Origin: Rhodopseudomonas boonkerdii
GTDB lineage: Bacteria; Pseudomonadota; Alphaproteobacteria; Rhizobiales; Xanthobacteraceae
Direction of reading: 5' to 3'
DNA length: 64,000 bases
NCBI RefSeq assembly: GCF_021184025.1
Contig: NZ_CP036537.1
Location: 1,426,001-1,490,000, forward strand
A program made the position numbers and the translations under genes. Within the stretch, counting starts at the first letter, position 1, and each line of letters opens with the position of its first letter. The notes beneath the pieces were generated by a model, which saw only the letters and a list, made by a program, of their open reading frames with translations, was not told where the DNA came from and did no database searches. Of this stretch, positions 33,237 to 42,354 are shown in pieces.

Positions 33237-34349
33237 TCAGAGCACTTTACGGATCCAGTTGTGTGGATCTGGCGCACGGCCGTACTGGATATCGACCAGC
33301 TGCTTGCGCAGGCTCATGGCGACCTTGCCGGCTTCGCCGCCATTGATCAGGAATTCGCCCGAGGTCGCGCGCACCTTGCCTATTGGCGAGATCACCGCAG
33401 CGGTGCCGCAGGCGAAGGCTTCCTTCAGCTTGCCGCTGGCGGCATCGGCACGCCACTGGTCGAGCGAGTAGAGCTCTTCGCGCACGGTCACGCCTGCAGT
33501 CTTCGCGAGCGTGATGATGGAATCGCGGGTGATACCCGGGAGGATGGTCCCGAGCGGCGGCGTCGAGAGCGAGCCATCATCGAACACGAAGAACACGTTC
33601 ATGCCGCCAAGTTCTTCGATATATTTGCGCTCGACCGCATCGAGGAAGACGACCTGGTCGCAACCCTGCTCGATCGCTTCGGCCTGCGCGCGCAGGCTGG
33701 CGGCATAGTTGCCGCCGCACTTCACGGCACCGGTGCCGCCGATGGCAGCGCGGGTGTAATTCTCCGACGCGTAGATCGACACCGGAGCCGGGCCGCCCTT
33801 GAAGTAAGAGCCGACCGGCGAGGCGATCACGCCGAACATATATTCGGAGGACGGCTTCACACCGAGGAAAGTCTCGTTGGCGATCATGAAGGGGCGCAGA
33901 TAGAGGCTGCCTTCGCCGCCGGGAATCCACGCACGGTCGATGCGGACGAGCTGCTCGACGGCCTCGATGAAGACGGGTTCGGGCAGCGGGGCCATGGCCA
34001 TGCGAGTCGCCGAGTTCCAGAAGCGTTTGGCGTTCGCATCGGGGCGGAACAGGTTCACGCCGCCATCTTCGCGGACATAGGCCTTCAGGCCTTCGAAGAT
34101 CTCCTGCGCGTAATGCAGGACGGCTGCCGCGGGATCGAGCTGGAAGTTCGAGCGGGCTTCGACGGTCGCGTTGTGCCAGCCCTCGCCGGCGCTGTAGCGC
34201 ACGATTGCCATGTGATCGGTGAATACACGGCCGAAGCCGGGGTCCTTCAGCTTTGCCACGCGCTCCGCTTCCGGAACGGGGTGTTGGCTGTGGCGGATGT
34301 CGAAATCCAGCCAGACTGCGCCATCGACCTTGTCGAATGAAACGCCCAT
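33237..34349 (-). CDS. ilvE: Branched-chain amino acid aminotransferase
   Basis: 370 residues, the long (type II, eukaryote-like) BCAT form. Fold type IV PLP enzyme transferring amino groups between Leu/Ile/Val and 2-oxoglutarate. GGTGAVKCGGNYAASL contains the PLP Lys; YIEELGGMNVFFVF and PLGTILPGITRDSII are conserved. RPFMIANETFLGVKPSSEY is typical. Divergent from petP with 238 bp of non-coding sequence between. Confidence 0.95.
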   Translation of the reverse strand: MGVSFDKVDGAVWLDFDIRHSQHPVPEAERVAKLKDPGFGRVFTDHMAIVRYSAGEGWHNATVEARSNFQLDPAAAVLHYAQEIFEGLKAYVREDGGVNLFRPDANAKRFWNSATRMAMAPLPEPVFIEAVEQLVRIDRAWIPGGEGSLYLRPFMIANETFLGVKPSSEYMFGVIASPVGSYFKGGPAPVSIYASENYTRAAIGGTGAVKCGGNYAASLRAQAEAIEQGCDQVVFLDAVERKYIEELGGMNVFFVFDDGSLSTPPLGTILPGITRDSIITLAKTAGVTVREELYSLDQWRADAASGKLKEAFACGTAAVISPIGKVRATSGEFLINGGEAGKVAMSLRKQLVDIQYGRAPDPHNWIRKVL

Positions 34350-34587
34350 GGACCTATCTCCTGCTTAACTCGCGCCGTGCGTCGGCGACGGCGTCCTGTT
34401 CTACGTCGAGTCCGGATGGGCCGCAAAAGCTGACTGCAATGCGCGGCCAATTGCCCGATGGTGGGCTATGGCCGCCTGCCAAAGTCCGGTATGGTTCTCA
34501 AATCGGACCTATCGGCCCTTCCCGCGAAGGTTATAAAATTTCGCTGGGACGGCCAAGTTTGTAAGATTGAACCGAAAATATGTCAAT

Positions 34588-35121
34588 ATGGCTGACGTAA
34601 ATTTCAATGCTGCCATGCCGCGACCGCTGGAGGTTGCTGCCCAGGCAGCCGCGCCGCTGCGATGGGAGATCATCGAGCTGTTATTCTTTGCCTATCGCGA
34701 CTTCGTCGGCGATCCCGACCACGTGCTGGACCAATTCGGCTTCGGTCGGGCACATCATCGGGTCGTGCACTTCGTGCATCGTTATCCCGGACTGAAGGTG
34801 GCGGATTTGCTCGATGTGCTGCGGATCACGAAGCAGTCGCTCGGCCGCGTGCTGAAGCAATTGCTCGACGAGGGCTATATCGTGCAGAAATCCGGCGAGA
34901 TCGACCGTCGCCAAAGGCTTCTTTTCGCCACGACCAAGGGGGAGGCTCTGGTCGCACAAATGGCGGGGTTGCAGACCACGCGCATCGATCGCGCGCTCAA
35001 GGATTTCACGCCAAACGAAATCGCAGCGATCACGCGCTTTCTGAGCGGCATGATCGATCGCGACGATCCGGACAAGGTGCTGCAGGTGATCCTGGGCACG
35101 GATAGCGGGACCAAGACATGA
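34588..35121 (+). CDS. petP: MarR-family transcriptional regulator PetP
   Basis: 177 residues from ATG 34588. The ELLFFAYRDFVGDPDHVLDQFGFGRAHHRVVHFV start and winged HTH (PGLKVADLLDVLRITKQSLGRVLKQLLDEGYIVQKS...DRRQRLLF) match the PetP proteins found with PetR in phototrophic and rhizobial Alphaproteobacteria. It overlaps the response-regulator start by 4 bp. In Rhodobacter the pair is linked to cytochrome bc1 expression; no pet structural genes are in this window. Confidence 0.87.
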   Translation: MADVNFNAAMPRPLEVAAQAAAPLRWEIIELLFFAYRDFVGDPDHVLDQFGFGRAHHRVVHFVHRYPGLKVADLLDVLRITKQSLGRVLKQLLDEGYIVQKSGEIDRRQRLLFATTKGEALVAQMAGLQTTRIDRALKDFTPNEIAAITRFLSGMIDRDDPDKVLQVILGTDSGTKT

Positions 35122-35840
35122 TACTTGCCCAGGCCGCCAAGAAAGTGCCGGTGCAGCCGGCCGACGATGCGCCGCATCTCTTGCTGGTGGATGACGATCG
35201 CCGTATTCGCGATCTGCTCTCGCGCTTTCTCGCCAGTGAAGGCTATCGTGTGACGACTGCGCCGAGTGCGAAAGAGGCGCGGGCCAAATTGCTTGGGCTG
35301 CATTTCGATCTGCTCATCCTTGACGTGATGATGCCCGGTGAGACCGGTTTCGATCTTGCGCGCTTCATCCGCATCTCCTCGCACGTGCCGATCGTGATGC
35401 TGACCGCGCGTGCGGAGTCGAACGATCGCATCGAAGGCCTGCAGATCGGCGCCGACGACTATGTGTCGAAACCGTTCGAGCCGCGCGAACTGGCACTGCG
35501 GATCGCCAATATCCTCAAGCGCAGCGCACCGGTCGTCGTCGAACGTGCGGAGCAGTTGCAGTTCGGGCCTTATATCTATCACCTCGCCCGCGGTGAGCTG
35601 CGGCAGGGCGACGAGATCATCCACCTTACCGATCGCGAACGCGACATGCTGCGTATTCTCGCCGAGACTCCCGGAGAAACCGTGCCGCGCGGGGCGTTGA
35701 CCGGCGACGGGACGGTCAATGAGCGCGCGGTCGACGTGCAGATCAACCGCCTGCGCCGCAAGATCGAGGTAGATCCGGCCAATCCGCTGTTCCTGCAGGC
35801 TGTGCGTGGTATCGGTTATCGGCTGGTGGCGTCGCCGTAG
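35118..35840 (+). CDS. petR: OmpR-family response regulator PetR
   Basis: 240 residues: receiver domain (LLLVDDDRRI, phosphoacceptor Asp69 in LLILDVMMPG, TAR, KPF) and a C-terminal OmpR winged helix (DLTDRERDMLRIL..., VNERAVDVQINRLRRKIE, VRGIGYRL). ATGA overlap with petP. The histidine kinase gene follows 16 bp later, so the cognate kinase is probably encoded in the same operon. Confidence 0.9.
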   Translation: MILAQAAKKVPVQPADDAPHLLLVDDDRRIRDLLSRFLASEGYRVTTAPSAKEARAKLLGLHFDLLILDVMMPGETGFDLARFIRISSHVPIVMLTARAESNDRIEGLQIGADDYVSKPFEPRELALRIANILKRSAPVVVERAEQLQFGPYIYHLARGELRQGDEIIHLTDRERDMLRILAETPGETVPRGALTGDGTVNERAVDVQINRLRRKIEVDPANPLFLQAVRGIGYRLVASP

Positions 35841-35856
35841 TGATGACGTTCAGCGC

Positions 35857-37245
35857 ATGAGTAGTTTCGACACCGGTATGACCATGTTGCGCTCCGCATC
35901 CGAGCGGATGTCGGCGGCCAACCGCGTGATGGGCAGGCGCTTCAACGAGCTGATGCCGAAGGGCCTCTACGCTCGCGCGTTGCTGATCATGATCGTGCCG
36001 ATGGTCGTGCTGCAGTCGGTGGTTGCCTTCGTGTTCATGGAGCGTCACTGGAACACGGTGACGCGGCGCCTGTCTGCGGCGGTGGTGCAGGACATCGCGG
36101 CGCTGATCGATGTCTACAAGACTTATCCGCAGGACAAGGACCGCACTCAGATCAAGGCGATCGCGCAGCAGCGCCTTGGCCTTGTCGTGGACTTCCTACC
36201 CCTCGGCGACATGCCGCCGCCCGGGCCAAAGCCGTTCTTTTCGCTGCTCGATCAGACATTGTCGGTCCAGATTGGTCGGCAAATCCCGCGGCCGTTCTGG
36301 ATCGACACCGTCGGCCGCTCCAATCTCGTCGAGATCCGCATCCAGCTCGACGATGCTGTCATGCGTATCTTCGCGCAGCGCAGTGCGGCCTATGCGTCAA
36401 ACTCCGAGATATTCCTGTTCTGGATGGTCGGCACGTCATCGATCCTGCTGATCGTCGCGATTCTGTTCCTGCGCAACCAGATACGGCCGATCCTCAAACT
36501 CGCCGACGCGGCGGAGAGTTTTGGTAAAGGCCGTGAGGTGCCCAATTTCCGGCCGCGTGGTGCGCGGGAGGTGCGGCGTGCGGCCAATTCCTTCATCGAG
36601 ATGAAAGCGCGCATCGAGCGTGCCATGGAGCAGCGCACGGCGATGCTCGCGGGCGTCTCGCACGATCTGCGGACCATTCTCACGCGCTTCAAGCTCGAAT
36701 TGGCTCTGCTCGAGGACGGGCCGGAAGTGGAGGGCATGCGCAAGGACATCGATGAGATGCAGGCGATGCTCGAGGCCTATCTTGCCTTCGCGCGCGGCGA
36801 CAGCGGCGAACCGGCGCAGCCCACCGATATGTCCGCGGCGCTCGAAGAACTGCGTAGCGATGCCGAGCGTAACGGCCACAAGGCGACGGTGACGTTTCAC
36901 GGCCTGCCGATCGTCACGGTGAAGCCCGCCGCTTTCAAGCGTTGCCTTGGCAATCTGGTTTCAAATGCGGCACGCCATGCCAACGACATCGCGATTACGG
37001 GGCACCGCGATCACCGCTATCTCACGGTGACCGTGGACGACGATGGGCCCGGAATTCCGACTGCGATGCGCGAGGAAGTGTTCAAACCGTTTCTGCGACT
37101 CGACGATGCGCGCAACCAGGACGAAGGGGGCACCGGCCTCGGCCTGGCGATCGCGCGCGATATCGCCCGCTCGCACGGCGGCGACATCACGCTGGCCGAC
37201 AGTCCGATGGGCGGTCTCCGCGCGGTGGTGCGGGTACCAGTGTAG
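35857..37245 (+). CDS. EnvZ-like membrane sensor histidine kinase
   Basis: 462 residues from ATG 35857. Two transmembrane helices (about 40-60 and 187-207) flank a periplasmic sensor region; then HAMP (RPILKLADAAESFGKGREVPNFRPRG), DHp with His269 in VSHDLRTILTRFKLEL, and an HATPase with N box NLVSNAARHA, G1 DDDGPGIP and G2 GGTGLGLAIARDI. Completes the petP-petR operon. Its signal is unknown. Confidence 0.93.
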   Translation: MSSFDTGMTMLRSASERMSAANRVMGRRFNELMPKGLYARALLIMIVPMVVLQSVVAFVFMERHWNTVTRRLSAAVVQDIAALIDVYKTYPQDKDRTQIKAIAQQRLGLVVDFLPLGDMPPPGPKPFFSLLDQTLSVQIGRQIPRPFWIDTVGRSNLVEIRIQLDDAVMRIFAQRSAAYASNSEIFLFWMVGTSSILLIVAILFLRNQIRPILKLADAAESFGKGREVPNFRPRGAREVRRAANSFIEMKARIERAMEQRTAMLAGVSHDLRTILTRFKLELALLEDGPEVEGMRKDIDEMQAMLEAYLAFARGDSGEPAQPTDMSAALEELRSDAERNGHKATVTFHGLPIVTVKPAAFKRCLGNLVSNAARHANDIAITGHRDHRYLTVTVDDDGPGIPTAMREEVFKPFLRLDDARNQDEGGTGLGLAIARDIARSHGGDITLADSPMGGLRAVVRVPV

Positions 37246-38073
37246 TTACTTCGCCAGTTCTTTCGAACGGGCCGTCGCGGCAGCGATCGCGCGCGTCAGC
37301 AGCGGTTCGAAACCATCGTCTGCCATCAGCACGCCGAGCGCCGCGGCCGTTGTGCCGCCGGGCGAGGTGACGTTCTTGCGCAGGGTTGCGGCGTCGAGAT
37401 CGGATTGACGCAGCAATTCGCCGGAGCCGGAAACCGTTTCGCGGGCGAGTTTCATGGCAAGCTCTGGCGGCAGGCCAGCCGCAATGCCTGCGCGGGCCAT
37501 TTCCTCGGCGAGCAGAAATACATAGGCCGGGCCAGAGCCGGAGACGGCGGTGACCGCGTCGATCAGGCCTTCGTCCTCGACCCATTCCACCGATCCGGTG
37601 GCGCGCAGCAGCGCATCGGTGAGGTCGCGCTGCTGCTTCGACACGTCGCTCGCGGCAACGGCGACGGTAATGCCGCGGCCGATGGCAGCCGGCGTGTTCG
37701 GCATCGCACGGACCACCTTGCCGCCGCAGGTCTTCGCAATCCCGGCGATGGTCGTGCCGGCCATGATCGAGACGATGAGCGCATCGCCGGCGACGGCGCG
37801 CAGCGTCGGGCCGACCTCGGCAAACATCTGCGGTTTCACGGCGAGGATCAGCGCCGAGACCGTACCGATGTCGTTGAGATCCGGATTGAGGCGAACGCCT
37901 TTGCCCGCCAGCGTCTTGATCTCATCGGAGAGATAGGGGTCGATGACGGCCACGCGTTCGGGATCGAGTCCGCCGGCCAGCCAACCCGTCAGCATCGCGC
38001 CGCCCATCTTGCCGGCACCGGCAAGGATGATATGGCCGTCGAGGGTCTGGAGGGCGGATGAGGTGGCGGTCAT
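37246..38073 (-). CDS. proC: Pyrroline-5-carboxylate reductase
   Basis: 275 residues; NAD(P)H-dependent last step of proline synthesis. Rossmann GAGKMGGAMLTGWL, VRAMPNTPAAIGRGITV, and the C-terminal signature DAVTAVSGSGPAYVFLLAEEM...ELAMKLARETVSGSGELL...LRKNVTSPGGTT are complete. Stop codon abuts the stop of the convergent kinase gene (adjacent bases), so transcripts must overlap. Confidence 0.96.
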   Translation of the reverse strand: MTATSSALQTLDGHIILAGAGKMGGAMLTGWLAGGLDPERVAVIDPYLSDEIKTLAGKGVRLNPDLNDIGTVSALILAVKPQMFAEVGPTLRAVAGDALIVSIMAGTTIAGIAKTCGGKVVRAMPNTPAAIGRGITVAVAASDVSKQQRDLTDALLRATGSVEWVEDEGLIDAVTAVSGSGPAYVFLLAEEMARAGIAAGLPPELAMKLARETVSGSGELLRQSDLDAATLRKNVTSPGGTTAAALGVLMADDGFEPLLTRAIAAATARSKELAK

Positions 38074-38163
38074 GGCGGAATCCCGGCTGGCTTGAGGCGC
38101 GGGACCTTAGCACTGTGTATCGGGGGCGCAATGCGGCGAGCGGGGTGCTCAAGCCTCGTTTTT

Positions 38164-38262
38164 CGTCGCCCGCGAAAGCGGGCGATCCAGTAAGCGTTGG
38201 CTTATCGGCTTGAAGCTTGGATGCAGCGTTTACTGGGTCACCCGGTCAAGCCGGGTGACGAC
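38164..38262. repeat. Nested palindromic repeat, CCAGTAAGCG/GCGTTTACTGG type
   Basis: CGTCGCCCGCGAAAGCGGGCGA hairpin core, long-range pair CCAGTAA.CGTT / AACG.TTTACTGG and a CACCCGGTCAAGCCGGGTG hairpin. Between proC and the GNAT stop. Confidence 0.85.
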
Positions 38263-38275
38263 AATGGTGTGTGGA

Positions 38276-38707
38276 TCACACCAAGCTTTTCTTCAGAAAA
38301 TAACGCGGGCCGCCGCGCGGATAGTCCGGCAGTTCTCCGAACACTTCGTAACCCTGCTTTTCGTAGAAACTCCGCGCCTGGAACCAGTAGGTATCGAGCC
38401 AGAGCCCGATGCAGCCGCGCTCGCGCGCGATGTCTTCGGCGAGTTTCAGGACCTTGGTGCCGACATCCTGACCGCGAAACTTCTCCGGCACGACGAACAG
38501 TTCGACGAAGCACCAGTTATAGGCGGTCTTGCCCCAGATGCCTCCGGCCGGCTCGCCGGTTTCGGGATCGTGGATCAGGATCGACAGCGGCTGGTAGTTA
38601 TTCGGTCCGACGGACTCGTTGTTGTAGGCAAGCAGTGCGTTCCAGACCGCGAGGCGCTCGGTTTCACCGGGCGTATGGGGAACGCTGATCCGCGGCGCGC
38701 TGCTCAC
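38276..38707 (-). CDS. GNAT-family N-acetyltransferase
   Basis: 143 residues from GTG 38707, which forms a GTGA overlap with the stop of the upstream YbjN gene; this junction decides the start. GNAT fold with motif A VELFVVPEKFRGQDVGTKVLKLAEDIARERGC, and the GCIGLWLDTYWFQARSFYEKQGYEVFGEL motif B. Substrate unknown. Coupling to YbjN suggests a joint role. Confidence 0.85.
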   Translation of the reverse strand: MSSAPRISVPHTPGETERLAVWNALLAYNNESVGPNNYQPLSILIHDPETGEPAGGIWGKTAYNWCFVELFVVPEKFRGQDVGTKVLKLAEDIARERGCIGLWLDTYWFQARSFYEKQGYEVFGELPDYPRGGPRYFLKKSLV

Positions 38708-39204
38708 GCTTCGCCTGCGGTGTCGAACATCGCTGCGCTCATCGCCTGCTCGGCGGTCTTGCCCGCCCATACGACGAACTGCATGGCGGGGTAGTAACGT
38801 TCGCAGGCATGGATCGCGGAAACGAGCATCGACTCGCATTGTGCGGTGGAGGCCGTCATGCCGTCCGGTAGCGGGATCGCCTGTCGGTACATGATCATGC
38901 CGGATGCGGTCCAGATGTCGAAATGGCCGACCCACATCTGTTCGTTTACTGCAGCGATCAGGCGCTGCACCTCGCTGCGGCGCGCAGCGGGAATCTTCAT
39001 GTCGAAGGCGCACGCCAGATGCAGTGCTTCGATCTCACCCATCCATGTGAAGGAGAGCTGATAGTCGGTCCAGTCACCTTTGGAAATGATCGTAACTTCG
39101 TCTTCGCCTGAACGCTCGAACGCCCAATTGTGATCGGTGGCAATGTCCTCGACGACTGCAAGCGGATTGGCGCGTGAATCGAGAGTGCCTTCGAGAAGTG
39201 ACAT
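38704..39204 (-). CDS. YbjN domain-containing protein
   Basis: 166 residues from ATG 39204. YbjN/type III secretion chaperone-like fold: NPLAVVEDIATDHNWAFERSGEDEVTII, RRSEVQRLIAAVNEQMWVGHFDIW, and a long C-terminal helix AQCESMLVSAIHACERYYPAMQFVVW. The proteins modulate stress phenotypes in enterobacteria; their mechanism is unknown. Translationally coupled to the GNAT gene. Confidence 0.88.
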   Translation of the reverse strand: MSLLEGTLDSRANPLAVVEDIATDHNWAFERSGEDEVTIISKGDWTDYQLSFTWMGEIEALHLACAFDMKIPAARRSEVQRLIAAVNEQMWVGHFDIWTASGMIMYRQAIPLPDGMTASTAQCESMLVSAIHACERYYPAMQFVVWAGKTAEQAMSAAMFDTAGEA

Positions 39205-39644
39205 GCTGTCGCGACCTTGCCTTGGAGAGTCATGGTGCAATCGACTGGCCGGGTACGCGAAATTTCGGGCGCCGTTGCAGGGCTTTAAATTCAAATCGTC
39301 CAGAACTTGCGAAACCGAAGTGATGTGATTTGCGGAATCGGCGCAACGTCGCCCCGACTCCGTCCACAGACAAACCGAAATTCATCCACAGTTGATCGTG
39401 TCGCGACGAGAACAAACCGGAATCGGATTCCCGGAATGCGAGTCCGGATGAATCCCGTGCGCGCAGGGAGAGTCCGGTGCCGGGGAGTTAATGCGCAGAT
39501 CAGCGACATGTAATCCGCTGGCCGATTCCGTGCGGTGAGGAATGGCGGGTTACGGCTTCGTCCCGACCCCCGGCTGCCGGTCGGTGCTCTTGCTGGCGCC
39601 CGGGTGCTTCGGCATAGTTTGGGCAACACACGGAAACAGCAGCT
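39205..39644. other. 440-bp intergenic region upstream of ribH
   Basis: No convincing gene. It holds imperfect repeats of AACCGAA/CCGGAAT (AAACCGGAATCGGATTCCCGGAATG). An FMN riboswitch was searched for by its hallmark CGGCGGTA and GTCAGCAGA elements and not found. The divergent promoters of the YbjN pair and ribH must lie here. Confidence 0.6.
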
Positions 39645-40148
39645 ATGACCGAAACATCTCAAGCCGTCAGTCATCCGCAATTCGCGAGGCCCCAGCGCGT
39701 GGCCTTCGTGCAATCGTCCTGGCACCGCGACATTGTCGCGCCGTGCTGGGAGTCGTTTCGTGCCGAGATCGCGGCGCGGCATGTCGATCCATCGCAAGTC
39801 GATCTGTTCGAGGTGCCGGGCTCGTTCGAAATTCCGCTGCATGTGCAGGTGCTGGCGAAGACGCGGCGTTACACGGCGATCGTGGCAGCGGGGCTGGTCG
39901 TCGATACCGGCGTGCACAGCTATGTGGCGGACACGGTGATCCGCGCGCTGATGGATGTCCAGTTGCGGACGGAGATCCCGGTTTTCTCTGCGGTGGTTAC
40001 GCCGGGCGAATTCCGCGAGACGGATGAGGGCGCAGCGTTCTTCCGCCAGCATTTCGCCCAGAAAGGTCTTGAAGTCGCGGTCGCCTGCGCGGAAACGTTG
40101 CTCAGCCTCGAGCGGCTGCGTGGCCAGGTGGCGGCCGGAATAGTGTGA
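39645..40148 (+). CDS. ribH: 6,7-dimethyl-8-ribityllumazine synthase, RibH2 type
   Basis: 167 residues; penultimate step of riboflavin synthesis. Flavodoxin-like sandwich with VAFVQSSWHRDIVAPCW (aryl-binding Trp), VPGSFEIPLHVQVLA and the phosphate-binding TDEGAAFFRQHFAQKG. The LVVDTGVHSYVADTVIRALMDVQL signature and an Asn/Val-to-Ser pattern at the nucleophile region fit the decameric RibH2 isoform of rhizobia and Brucella, which often coexists with a RibH1 elsewhere. Confidence 0.9.
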   Translation: MTETSQAVSHPQFARPQRVAFVQSSWHRDIVAPCWESFRAEIAARHVDPSQVDLFEVPGSFEIPLHVQVLAKTRRYTAIVAAGLVVDTGVHSYVADTVIRALMDVQLRTEIPVFSAVVTPGEFRETDEGAAFFRQHFAQKGLEVAVACAETLLSLERLRGQVAAGIV

Positions 40149-40165
40149 GGCCTCGAGGCCTTGGA

Positions 40166-40208
40166 GCATGATCCCGGAAATGGATTCCGGTTTCCGGATC
40201 GATCATGG
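40166..40208. repeat. Short hairpin repeat, GCATGATCC...GATCATG family
   Basis: CATGATC and GATCATG ends enclosing CCGGAAA/TTTCCGG; a degenerate relative lies at 50226-50272. Confidence 0.7.
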
Positions 40209-40296
40209 GTCCAGCACAACAGGTTTCTGGATTCTGCTTTATCGATGTGAAGTTAGAGCAAATTCATTTTGAGATGAATCAGAAGCTTACACTCCG

Positions 40297-40414
40297 CCCT
40301 CATCCTGAGGAGCGGTCGTTTTCGACCGCGTCTCGAAGGATGGCCTCACGCGTAGAAGCTGAACATCTCATGGTTCGAGACGCGCGCCAAGCGGCGCGCT
40401 CCTCACCATGAGGG
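40297..40414. repeat. Dispersed palindromic repeat, CCCTCATCCTGAGGAGC family (copy 1)
   Basis: 118 bp bounded by CCCTCATCCTGAGGAGC and GCTCCTCACCATGAGGG, with internal CGTCTCGAAGGATGGC and CTCATGGTTCGAGACG arms. The second copy is at 48188-48295. Confidence 0.9.
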
Positions 40415-40442
40415 TAGTGGATCGCTTCAATATAAAAACGCT

Positions 40443-41396
40443 CTAGTCGAACAGGCTCGACACGGATTCTTCCGCCGCGGTGCGCTCGATGGCCTCACCG
40501 ATCAGGGCGGCGATCGACAGCGTGCGGATGTTCGGCGTGTTGATCACGGCCTCGGTCGGCTGGATCGAGTCCGTAATCACCAGTTCTTTCAGCTTGGAGC
40601 CGCCGACGCGTGCGGCTGCGCCGCCGCTCAGCACGCCGTGGGTGAGGTAGGCGTAGACATCCTTCGCGCCGTTCTTGAGGAGGGCGTCTGCTGCGTTCAC
40701 CAACGTGCCACCGGAATCGACGATGTCGTCGATCAGGATGCAAGTATAGCCGGCGACGTCGCCGATCACGTTCATCACTTCGGACTCGCCAGCGCGTTCA
40801 CGGCGCTTGTCGACGATCGCGAGCGGCGTGTTGATGCGCTTGGCGAGGCCACGGGCGCGGACTACGCCGCCGACGTCAGGCGACACGACCATCACCTTGG
40901 TGAGATCGAATCTCTCCTTGATGTCGCGCACCATCACTGGTGACGCGAAAAGGTTGTCGACCGGAATATCGAAAAAGCCCTGAATCTGTCCGGCGTGCAG
41001 GTCAAGCGTCATGACGCGATCGACACCCGCATGGGTGATCAGGTTGGCGACCAGTTTGGCCGAGATCGGCGAGCGCGATCCGACCTTGCGGTCCTGTCGG
41101 GCGTAGCCGAAATAGGGGATCACGGCGGTGATGCGGCGCGCGGAGGCGCGGCGGAGCGCATCGGTGATGATCAGCAATTCCATCAGATGATCGTTCGTGG
41201 GGAACGAGGTCGACTGGATGACGAAGACGTCGGAGCCGCGGACATTTTCCTGGATCTCGACGAAGATCTCCATGTCGGCGAAGCGGCGCACGCTGGCCTT
41301 GGTCAGCGGCATCTTCAGCCAGTCGGAAATCTCTTTGGCGAGCGTCGGATTGGAATTGCCGGCGACGAGCTTGATGGAACCGTTTTTGCCCGACAT
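40443..41396 (-). CDS. prs: Ribose-phosphate pyrophosphokinase
   Basis: 317 residues; makes PRPP from ribose-5-phosphate and ATP. ATP/regulatory flexible loop [17 protein letters not shown], metal-binding [18 protein letters not shown] and PRPP-binding [12 protein letters not shown] are present. ATG 41396 gives [17 protein letters not shown]. Class I (phosphate-activated) type. Followed by dispersed repeats. Confidence 0.97.
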   Translation of the reverse strand: MSGKNGSIKLVAGNSNPTLAKEISDWLKMPLTKASVRRFADMEIFVEIQENVRGSDVFVIQSTSFPTNDHLMELLIITDALRRASARRITAVIPYFGYARQDRKVGSRSPISAKLVANLITHAGVDRVMTLDLHAGQIQGFFDIPVDNLFASPVMVRDIKERFDLTKVMVVSPDVGGVVRARGLAKRINTPLAIVDKRRERAGESEVMNVIGDVAGYTCILIDDIVDSGGTLVNAADALLKNGAKDVYAYLTHGVLSGGAAARVGGSKLKELVITDSIQPTEAVINTPNIRTLSIAALIGEAIERTAAEESVSSLFD

Positions 41397-41563
41397 CGAC
41401 GCGTCTCCCCGCGGTTTGGTGGATACAACGTTCAGCATATCGGGTTACCCACAACAACTAGTCCAGCTGAGCGAGGTGATATCAAGCAGATGTCACAGTT
41501 TGCAACCCGCAGATGGCGGTTTTCCTGCGCAAAATCGGGACTGTGTCTTAAAGCGTACTGAAC

Positions 41564-42169
41564 TTAGCGCACGTCGGCGAATGCAGTCGCCTGTGACGGC
41601 AACCCATCGGCGCCGGCCATGGCGGGTCCGCGCGCCGCGGGCGCGGGTTCGGGCGTGCTTTCCGCTGGCGCGGTGCCGTTGATCATACCGCCGAGACCGG
41701 AGAGGCCAGCTTGGGCGATCCGGCGCAGGGTGAGATCGTCGGCGGTGCCCCAGGCGTCGCGGCTACCTTTGCCGGTGGCTTCCTCGCCGCTGAGACGGAA
41801 GGCACGATTCTGGTCGCGGTCATAGACGTCCCAGACCCAGGCGATGGACGTATTGGGGCCGCGTACCTGCGCCGACAGATAACTACGGACGCGGAAGGCG
41901 GCGCTGTCCTTGCGAGAGACAACCGCAATGCTGCGCAGCTTCGCTTCGCTGTCGAGCACATTGACCATGCGCTCGAACACCTGCGGTGGCGGGCCGTCGA
42001 TAGATTCGAAGGCCACGGTTGCACCGCCGGCGGGAGGCATGCTGGCCTGGGCGTTCATTGGTCCGCCGCCGGAGTTGCTGACGCAGCCGCCGAGACCGAG
42101 CGTCGCGCCGAACAGAACGATGGCCGGCAACAGCTTGGTTCGAGCGGCAAAAACGGCAGGAAATCGCAT
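41564..42169 (-). CDS. Putative outer-membrane lipoprotein
   Basis: 201 residues with a lipobox LGLGGC at residues 24-29, so processed by Lgt and LspA (both encoded in this window). The mature N-terminus is Gly/Pro-rich; then a domain AVVSRKDSAAFRVRSYLSAQVRGPNTSIAWVWDVYDRDQNRAFRLSGEE suggests a beta-sandwich. C-terminal region Pro/Ala-rich and low complexity. Family not recognised. Confidence 0.78.
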   Translation of the reverse strand: MRFPAVFAARTKLLPAIVLFGATLGLGGCVSNSGGGPMNAQASMPPAGGATVAFESIDGPPPQVFERMVNVLDSEAKLRSIAVVSRKDSAAFRVRSYLSAQVRGPNTSIAWVWDVYDRDQNRAFRLSGEEATGKGSRDAWGTADDLTLRRIAQAGLSGLGGMINGTAPAESTPEPAPAARGPAMAGADGLPSQATAFADVR

Positions 42170-42354
42170 GCAGTATCGTCCGACGTGAAGCGGCGCGTGA
42201 GCGCCGCCGGATGGTCGAGCGATATCGTTAAAATGCGTTAAGGTCTAGGGCGGGAGCGTCGCAGTTCTTACCAAGGTGGATGGCTTGATGCCGGGTTTTT
42301 CGTAATTTTCTTTAAATTTAAATAGTTACGCGTTGCGTCGAATGCCCGATATGG

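Noticed and set aside
39205..39644. FMN riboswitch in front of ribH
   Set aside because: The conserved CGGCGGTA and GTCAGCAGA segments are absent; only a short AGTCCGGATGA-like string occurs.
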